Positions 6,318 through 9,913 of a DNA stretch of 9,913 nucleotides are shown piece by piece. The notes under the pieces are model-generated. The model ran no database searches and was not told the origin of the DNA. It saw nothing but the letters and a program-made list of their open reading frames with translations. The DNA is from Chloroflexota bacterium (GTDB lineage: Bacteria; Chloroflexota; Dehalococcoidia; SZUA-161). The position numbers and the translations under genes are program-made. Every line of letters starts with the position of its first letter. The first letter of the stretch is position 1. The stretch is taken from contig DAOUTY010000048.1 of NCBI GenBank assembly GCA_030668425.1, positions 1-9,913 of the forward strand, written 5' to 3'.

Positions 6318-7004
6318 ATGGGGGAAAAGAACATAGTGCGGAGCAACATCCTGCTAGGGCTTGGCTTCGCCTTAATGACAGCCGCCCTCTATCTGGTATT
6401 TATATTTGCGCCCACAGAGGAAGCGATGGGCCAGATTCAGCGAATATTCTACTTCCATGTGTCTATGGCCTGGGTCGCCTTTCTGGCATTCTTCGTGGTC
6501 TTCATATGCAGTATCCTCTACCTCTGGAAGCGGGCTATCAAGTGGGATACTATCGCCCGCTTTTCTGCGGAACTCGGGATCGTGTTCACCACCCTGGTCT
6601 TGATAACCGGGCCTATCTGGGCTAAGCCGGTTTGGGGGGTATGGTGGATATGGGAACCCCGTTTGACAGCGACCCTTGTCCTCTGGCTGATATACATCGC
6701 TTATCTGCTTGTACGCAGCTATGCTGCCGAAGCATCAAGGGGAGCGAGATTCGCTGCTGTTCTGGGTATCGTCGGCTTCATCGACGTGCCTATTGTTTAC
6801 TTATCCATTCACCTGTGGCGGACCCACCATCCACCGGCACTGGTCAGTGACCTTGTGCCATCAATGCTCTTGCCCCTGCTGGTCAGCGTCGCTGCCTTTA
6901 CTGTTCTGTATATTATTTTAATCACGCGGAGCATATCCCTGAGTAATCTGGAGGCTGAAGTCAGGCAATTGAAGGATGCACGGGCAAATCAAAGAAGGAG
7001 TTAG
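6318..7004 (+). CDS. ccmC: Heme handling protein CcmC (WWD family)
   Basis: CcmC presents heme on the outer membrane face and is required to attach it to CcmE. The product has 228 residues with six predicted membrane helices. The WWD signature reads VWGVWWIWEPRLT (105-117). Candidate axial heme ligands are His47 in FYFHVSMAW and His171 in WRTHHPP, the latter lining up with the second ligand of E. coli CcmC. The start ATG has a CGGAGG ribosome site seven bases upstream (6305-6310). The middle acid of the WWD motif is Glu rather than the Asp of E. coli CcmC (WVWDARLT), which I read as a lineage variant. The C-terminal 25 residues are a charged cytoplasmic helix. ccmD starts two bases after the stop. 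Confidence 0.95.
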   Translation: MGEKNIVRSNILLGLGFALMTAALYLVFIFAPTEEAMGQIQRIFYFHVSMAWVAFLAFFVVFICSILYLWKRAIKWDTIARFSAELGIVFTTLVLITGPIWAKPVWGVWWIWEPRLTATLVLWLIYIAYLLVRSYAAEASRGARFAAVLGIVGFIDVPIVYLSIHLWRTHHPPALVSDLVPSMLLPLLVSVAAFTVLYIILITRSISLSNLEAEVRQLKDARANQRRS

Positions 7005-7006
7005 CT

Positions 7007-7156
7007 ATGGATAATTTGAATTACCTCTTTGCGGCATATACCATCATCTGGGCTGTTATCTTTGGATACGTGTTTTTCATGCATCAAAGGCACAGAAGGT
7101 TGCAGCGGGAGCTCGATTTGCTCAAAGAGGACGTGGATGAGCAGAAAATGGACTAA
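7007..7156 (+). CDS. ccmD: CcmD-like small membrane protein
   Basis: This is a 49-residue open frame starting with ATG two bases after ccmC, with an AAGGAG ribosome site inside the end of ccmC (6994-6999). The product has one membrane segment (about 5-25, LFAAYTIIWAVIFGYVFF) followed by a basic, helical cytoplasmic tail (HQRHRRLQRELDLLKED). That size, topology and motif (YTIIWAVIFGY followed by an R/L/E helix) are typical of CcmD, the small subunit that helps release holo-CcmE from CcmC. It is the last gene of the operon. The assignment is strong from context and pattern, although CcmD proteins share little sequence. Confidence 0.88.
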   Translation: MDNLNYLFAAYTIIWAVIFGYVFFMHQRHRRLQRELDLLKEDVDEQKMD

Positions 7157-7363
7157 GGCCTCGCGGCTGCCGCCCATAAAATGTGCCTCACGTTTGGCAT
7201 AAGGATCGTTCAGGTTGGGGAACAAATAGTTGAAATGTTAGCAGGAGTAACTGTACTCTATGGGGGTAAGACGTACGAACATCATGGAAGGGGCAATGTA
7301 GGGAAATCTGATGGTGTAAGAAGCAATACCATGGAGGTCCCTGCTTCTATTTACCGGTTCGTC

Positions 7364-7525
7364 CTATCTGGTGACTAGGGTGACCTTCTTAATCTGGCCC
7401 CTGAATCCCAGGCTGCTGTTCATCCTGGTCTTGATATACTCCACCAGCTCTTCGGTAGTCTGGTTGCTGGCCCACTTTCCGTCAAGCTCCAGTGTAACCT
7501 TGAATTTTAACTCGATGTTATGCAT
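7364..7525 (-). CDS. Small hypothetical protein, 53 residues
   Basis: This minus-strand frame begins with ATG at 7525, with GTGAGG a few bases upstream, and ends with TAG at 7364. The product (MHNIELKFKVTLELDGKW at the start, IKKVTLVTR at the end) reads as a beta-alpha-beta fold: two strands, an amphipathic helix (TTEELVEYIKTRMN) and a last strand. It has no Cys, no signal peptide and no membrane segment, so it should be cytoplasmic. I do not recognise the family. It lies 50 bases downstream of the HTH gene on the same strand and could be transcribed with it. Its regular composition and ribosome site make it more than a chance frame. Confidence 0.7.
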   Translation of the reverse strand: MHNIELKFKVTLELDGKWASNQTTEELVEYIKTRMNSSLGFRGQIKKVTLVTR

Positions 7526-7575
7526 CTTATCCTCACTCGTTTATTCTACCTGCGTTTGGATGAACAGACGTGAAT

Positions 7576-7800
7576 TTATGCTCTCAATTGCTCTGTGAGT
7601 AGGGCGATAACATCCTTGCGTCTGAACCTGCGGTGACCGCGCGGGCCAACTCGATATATCCTCAACATTCCCTGTTGCCCCCAGCGTCTCAGCGTGTTGC
7701 TATGTACGTTGAGTAGTCGACATGCTTCTCTCATCGTGAGCATGGATTCGATTGAGTCATCGTTGGCGAATCCCCGTTTTTGCTTTTCATCTGTAGACAT
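7576..7800 (-). CDS. MerR/excisionase-type helix-turn-helix DNA-binding protein
   Basis: The ATG at 7800 is preceded by GGAGGA four bases upstream, the best ribosome site available, and gives 74 residues. Residues 1-17 are charged and probably flexible. Residues 21-66 form a winged helix-turn-helix of the MerR/excisionase (HTH_17) type: LTMREACRLLNVHSNTLRRW as the HTH, then a wing with GPRGHRRFRRKDVIALL. There is no effector or recombinase domain, so this is a single-domain DNA-binding protein. The frame stays open up to 7986, but the extra N-terminus is hydrophobic, overlaps an AT-rich repeat and has no ribosome site at its ATG. An ATG at 7845 behind GAAGG is the only plausible alternative start. 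Excisionase-like proteins are often tied to phage, but no integrase is nearby, so a chromosomal regulator is as likely. Confidence 0.85.
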   Translation of the reverse strand: MSTDEKQKRGFANDDSIESMLTMREACRLLNVHSNTLRRWGQQGMLRIYRVGPRGHRRFRRKDVIALLTEQLRA

Positions 7801-7899
7801 GACTCCTCCAATCTCTTTTCGCTCTTGCAGGAAGCCGTCTATCATTTCGTTTAACCTTCTGCTATCCCACCTTAGTAGCATAAGATAAGAAAAGGCTAA

Positions 7900-7921
7900 A
7901 AAAGATATTAAAAAGATATTA
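7900..7921 (-). repeat. 11-bp tandem repeat AAAAGATATTA x2 upstream of the HTH gene
   Basis: Two exact copies of AAAAGATATTA (7900-7910 and 7911-7921) are followed by a partial third unit (AGATAG, 7922-7927). The repeat lies about 100 bases upstream of the HTH start codon. On the minus strand TTGCCT (7942-7937), 18 bases, and TATCTT (7918-7913) make a weak promoter candidate that overlaps the repeat. A repeat with about one helical turn of period near a promoter could be a binding site, possibly for the HTH protein itself, or just bent AT-rich DNA. Confidence 0.6.
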
Positions 7922-7990
7922 AGATAGGCCAGGAACAGGCAATTGGAGGGGGCTATAGATGTTTGATATATGGGCGCACCGATCATCAGG

Positions 7991-8015
7991 AGGGACGACC
8001 CACTGGGTCGCCCCT
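7991..8015 (-). terminator. Hairpin just after the kinase gene, possible terminator
   Basis: Left arm 7991-8001 and right arm 8005-8015 pair over 11 positions with one mismatch (7995/8011) around a 3-base loop. It is GC-rich and starts 5 bases past the stop codon of the minus-strand kinase gene. No T run follows on the minus strand, so it is not a textbook intrinsic terminator. It could be a factor-dependent or weak terminator. Confidence 0.4.
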
Positions 8016-8020
8016 CACCA

Positions 8021-9913
8021 CTACGCTGGTTTTACCAGCGAGTATCCCACGCCCGTTTTAGTGAGGATAAGCTTTGGCTTGCTGGGGTTGGCTTCGAGTT
8101 TCTCTCTCAGGTAACGGATGTATACTCTGATACTGTCCAGGGCCCCGGTGTGATCCTCACCCCATACTGTTTCAGCAAGGCGGGAGTGAGTTACCACGTG
8201 GCCTGCGTTTCTCATCAGGCACTCAATAATGCGGCCTTCTATGATAGTCAGGCCAATCTCTTTTCCTTCGTAGGTAAGTTGGAATGTGGAGGGATCGAGG
8301 CGCAAGGGCCCGCAGATAATGGGCACCTCTTCGTCTGGAGGGGTTTGCTTGCGTAGCTGGACCTTTAACCGTGCCAGCAATTCCAATTGCTTGAAGGGCT
8401 TCACCAAGTAGTCGTCTGCCCCCCACTCAAGCCCCTTGACCATATCTGACTCGTCTTCCCTGACGGTAAGGATGACAACGGGGACAGACGAGAAGAGGCG
8501 TATCTGACGCAGTGCATCGAAGCCGCTGATGTCAGGAAGTCCCAGATCGAGGATTACGATATCAGGGGCTTCTGTCTCTACCATCTCTACTCCCTCTTCC
8601 CCCAGTCCTGTTGATATCAGTTGAACCTCGGGCCAGCGTAGCCGGAAGGTCAGGGAAACGGAGTCTACGATTTGCTGGTCATCTTCGATAATCAGCACTT
8701 TCCACAGTTTGGCTATCTTCTCCGGCTCTGTTGCCTGCTTGTCAGCAGCTTCCAGAGGCAGTGAAAAGCCAAATGTTGAGCCTCTGCCCGCATGGCTTCT
8801 CACCCATATCTGTCCTCCGTGAAGCTCCACCAGTGTCTTGCAGAGGGAAAGCCCCAGCCCCAGTCCGCCCAGGTTCTCCTCAGCCTCTTCAAGGCGTTGA
8901 TAGGGCTCGAACAGCCGCTCCTGTTCCCTCTTGGGGATCCCACGGCCCGTATCCTGAACCTCAACTATGACAGAAGCGTCCTTTTTCCTGGCTCGCAGGG
9001 TGATACTTCCGCCCTTGGGGGTGAATTTGACGGCGTTGTTGAGGAGATTGGTCACAATCTGCTGCAGGCGGGTCGTATCAGCCTGGACCGTGGGGAGAGC
9101 GGGGGGCAGACGCAGGATTATGGATTGCCCACGCCCTAAAGCCAGCGGGGTCATGCTATCAGTAGCCTCTCGAAGCATATGCGATAGGTCAACCGGTTCG
9201 CGCTTTAGCTGGAGCATACCTACCTCGCCCCTTGCCAGGTCGAGAAGTTCATCGATCCTGCTGTTGAGATTGGAAGCGCCCTGTCTGATGTTCTTGGCCA
9301 GGCTCAGCAGGGGTTCATCACGGACCTCGGAAATCAGCAGGTCACTTGAAGCCAGCACTGACGTGAGCGGGGTCTTCAGCTCATGAGCCAGCACTCTGGT
9401 GAATTCCACTCTTCTTTTCATTTCCTTTTCGATTTGCTCTCGCAAGTCCTTTTCCTGTTGGTACAGTGCTTGCAGCTTCTCCGCCGCCTGCTTGCGCTCG
9501 GTGATGTCCCGAATATTGGCGACAAGACCCCCCACTGCTGGATTATGGAGTAGATTCTGGCCCACGACTTCAACGGTACGCAAGGAGCCATTTTTGTGCA
9601 AGACACGTACCTCCTCTTGTACTGTGGCACCTGGCTTTTGCATCAATTCAGCGAAGATGGCAGCTACTCTTGACCTGTCATCGGAGTGAACGTGGTCAAA
9701 CGGGCTTTTGCCAAGATATTCTTCCAGTTCATATCCCATCAAATGTTCAAAGGATGGACCGAGGTACTGGATAGCCCCCTCGCCATCTATAATAGCGATG
9801 GCCTCCGTTGAGTTCTCGATGAGAGCCTTAAAATGCTCCTCCCTTTCCCTCAGCGCCTCCTCCGTCTGCTTGCGCTCGGTGATATCTCTGTCTATACCTC
9901 TATATCCTTTAAA
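8021..9913 (-). CDS. PAS-histidine kinase fused to receiver and winged-helix output, partial (N-terminus beyond right edge)
   Basis: The frame is open to the right edge and gives 630 visible residues. The chain begins with the tail of one PAS domain (GYRGIDRDITERKQ), followed by a linker and a second PAS/PAC domain (about 25-140, ending ANIRDITERKQ). Next is a kinase core with the H-box AHELKTPL (phosphorylated His177), the N-box NLLNNAVKF (289-297), DTGRGI (321-326) and GLGLGL (350-355). After it comes a receiver domain with an EDD acid cluster (410-412), phospho-acceptor Asp456 in VILDLGLPD, Thr483 and Lys505. The C-terminal 95 residues are an OmpR/PhoB-type winged helix (RVYIRYLREKLE, GVGYSL). 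No membrane helix is visible. An apparent TTG start at 9742 lies inside the second PAS domain and is not real. Sensor, phosphorelay and DNA-binding output lie in one polypeptide, which is unusual. The signal and target genes are unknown. Confidence 0.93.
   Translation of the reverse strand, partial: FKGYRGIDRDITERKQTEEALREREEHFKALIENSTEAIAIIDGEGAIQYLGPSFEHLMGYELEEYLGKSPFDHVHSDDRSRVAAIFAELMQKPGATVQEEVRVLHKNGSLRTVEVVGQNLLHNPAVGGLVANIRDITERKQAAEKLQALYQQEKDLREQIEKEMKRRVEFTRVLAHELKTPLTSVLASSDLLISEVRDEPLLSLAKNIRQGASNLNSRIDELLDLARGEVGMLQLKREPVDLSHMLREATDSMTPLALGRGQSIILRLPPALPTVQADTTRLQQIVTNLLNNAVKFTPKGGSITLRARKKDASVIVEVQDTGRGIPKREQERLFEPYQRLEEAEENLGGLGLGLSLCKTLVELHGGQIWVRSHAGRGSTFGFSLPLEAADKQATEPEKIAKLWKVLIIEDDQQIVDSVSLTFRLRWPEVQLISTGLGEEGVEMVETEAPDIVILDLGLPDISGFDALRQIRLFSSVPVVILTVREDESDMVKGLEWGADDYLVKPFKQLELLARLKVQLRKQTPPDEEVPIICGPLRLDPSTFQLTYEGKEIGLTIIEGRIIECLMRNAGHVVTHSRLAETVWGEDHTGALDSIRVYIRYLREKLEANPSKPKLILTKTGVGYSLVKPA

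Noticed and set aside
7319..7348. Inverted repeat AGAAGCA/TGCTTCT as terminator of the ccm operon
   Set aside because: The stem is only 7 bp with a 16-base loop, is AT-rich and lacks a T run; it lies 160 bases beyond ccmD.
7181..7378. A 65-residue + strand frame after ccmD
   Set aside because: There is no ribosome site in front of its ATG, the sequence has no recognisable pattern, and its end overlaps the better supported 53-residue gene on the other strand.
7801..7986. N-terminal extension of the HTH gene that would add a hydrophobic, membrane-like segment
   Set aside because: The ATG at 7986 has no ribosome site, the extension covers the AT-rich tandem repeat and promoter candidate, and a GGAGGA site directly precedes the ATG at 7800.
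9740..9742. TTG at 9742 as the start of the kinase gene
   Set aside because: It lies inside the second PAS domain. The upstream frame continues to the edge with clear PAS sequence, so the gene is longer than the window.
1..9913. CRISPR arrays, tRNA, rRNA, insertion sequences or phage genes
   Set aside because: I saw no regularly spaced repeats, cloverleaf or rRNA segments, transposase or integrase reading frames on either strand.

Overview
The window is a contiguous piece of a bacterial chromosome of moderate GC content. Its core is a cytochrome c maturation (Ccm, System I) operon on the + strand, about 1060-7156. Minus-strand genes for a secreted rhodanese lipoprotein (left) and for regulators (right) flank it. 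The CcmE carries a Cys-type heme-binding motif (C-P-S-K-Y) instead of the classical His type, and no ccmH or ccmG is present. This matches the variant System I known from archaea and some anaerobic bacteria. The gene style (PT-rich rhodanese lipoprotein, zinc-ribbon membrane protein inside the ccm operon, kinase-receiver-winged-helix fusion) suggests an uncultured Dehalococcoidia-like member of Chloroflexota. That placement is an inference from memory of the families and is not proven here.

Layout. 1-715 (-): lipoprotein with a PT-rich linker and a rhodanese domain, running off the left edge. 716-1059: divergent intergenic region with a long near-perfect hairpin, a TTGACA-type minus-strand promoter candidate beside it, and a good promoter candidate for ccmE. 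1060-7156 (+): ccmE, ccmF, a small TM/zinc-ribbon protein, a signal-peptide/TM protein of unknown function, ccmA, ccmB, ccmC and ccmD, tightly packed with ATGA-type and 8-nt overlaps. 7157-7363: non-coding gap between convergent genes, with no convincing terminator. 7364-7525 (-): unrecognised 53-residue protein. 7576-7800 (-): 74-residue MerR/excisionase-type DNA-binding protein. 7801-8020: leader with an 11-bp tandem repeat and a hairpin just after the kinase stop. 8021-9913 (-): PAS-PAS-histidine kinase-receiver-winged-helix protein, running off the right edge.

How the genes work together. CcmABCD load heme onto CcmE and release it, and CcmF (with CcmH in classical systems) passes the heme to apocytochrome c on the outer face of the cytoplasmic membrane. 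The two unnamed genes between ccmF and ccmA sit where accessory ligase or thiol factors (CcmH/CcmI) might be expected. They are the best candidates in the window for undescribed components of the variant pathway. The kinase fusion combines sensing, phosphotransfer and a DNA-binding output in one chain. Nothing in the sequence ties it directly to ccm control.
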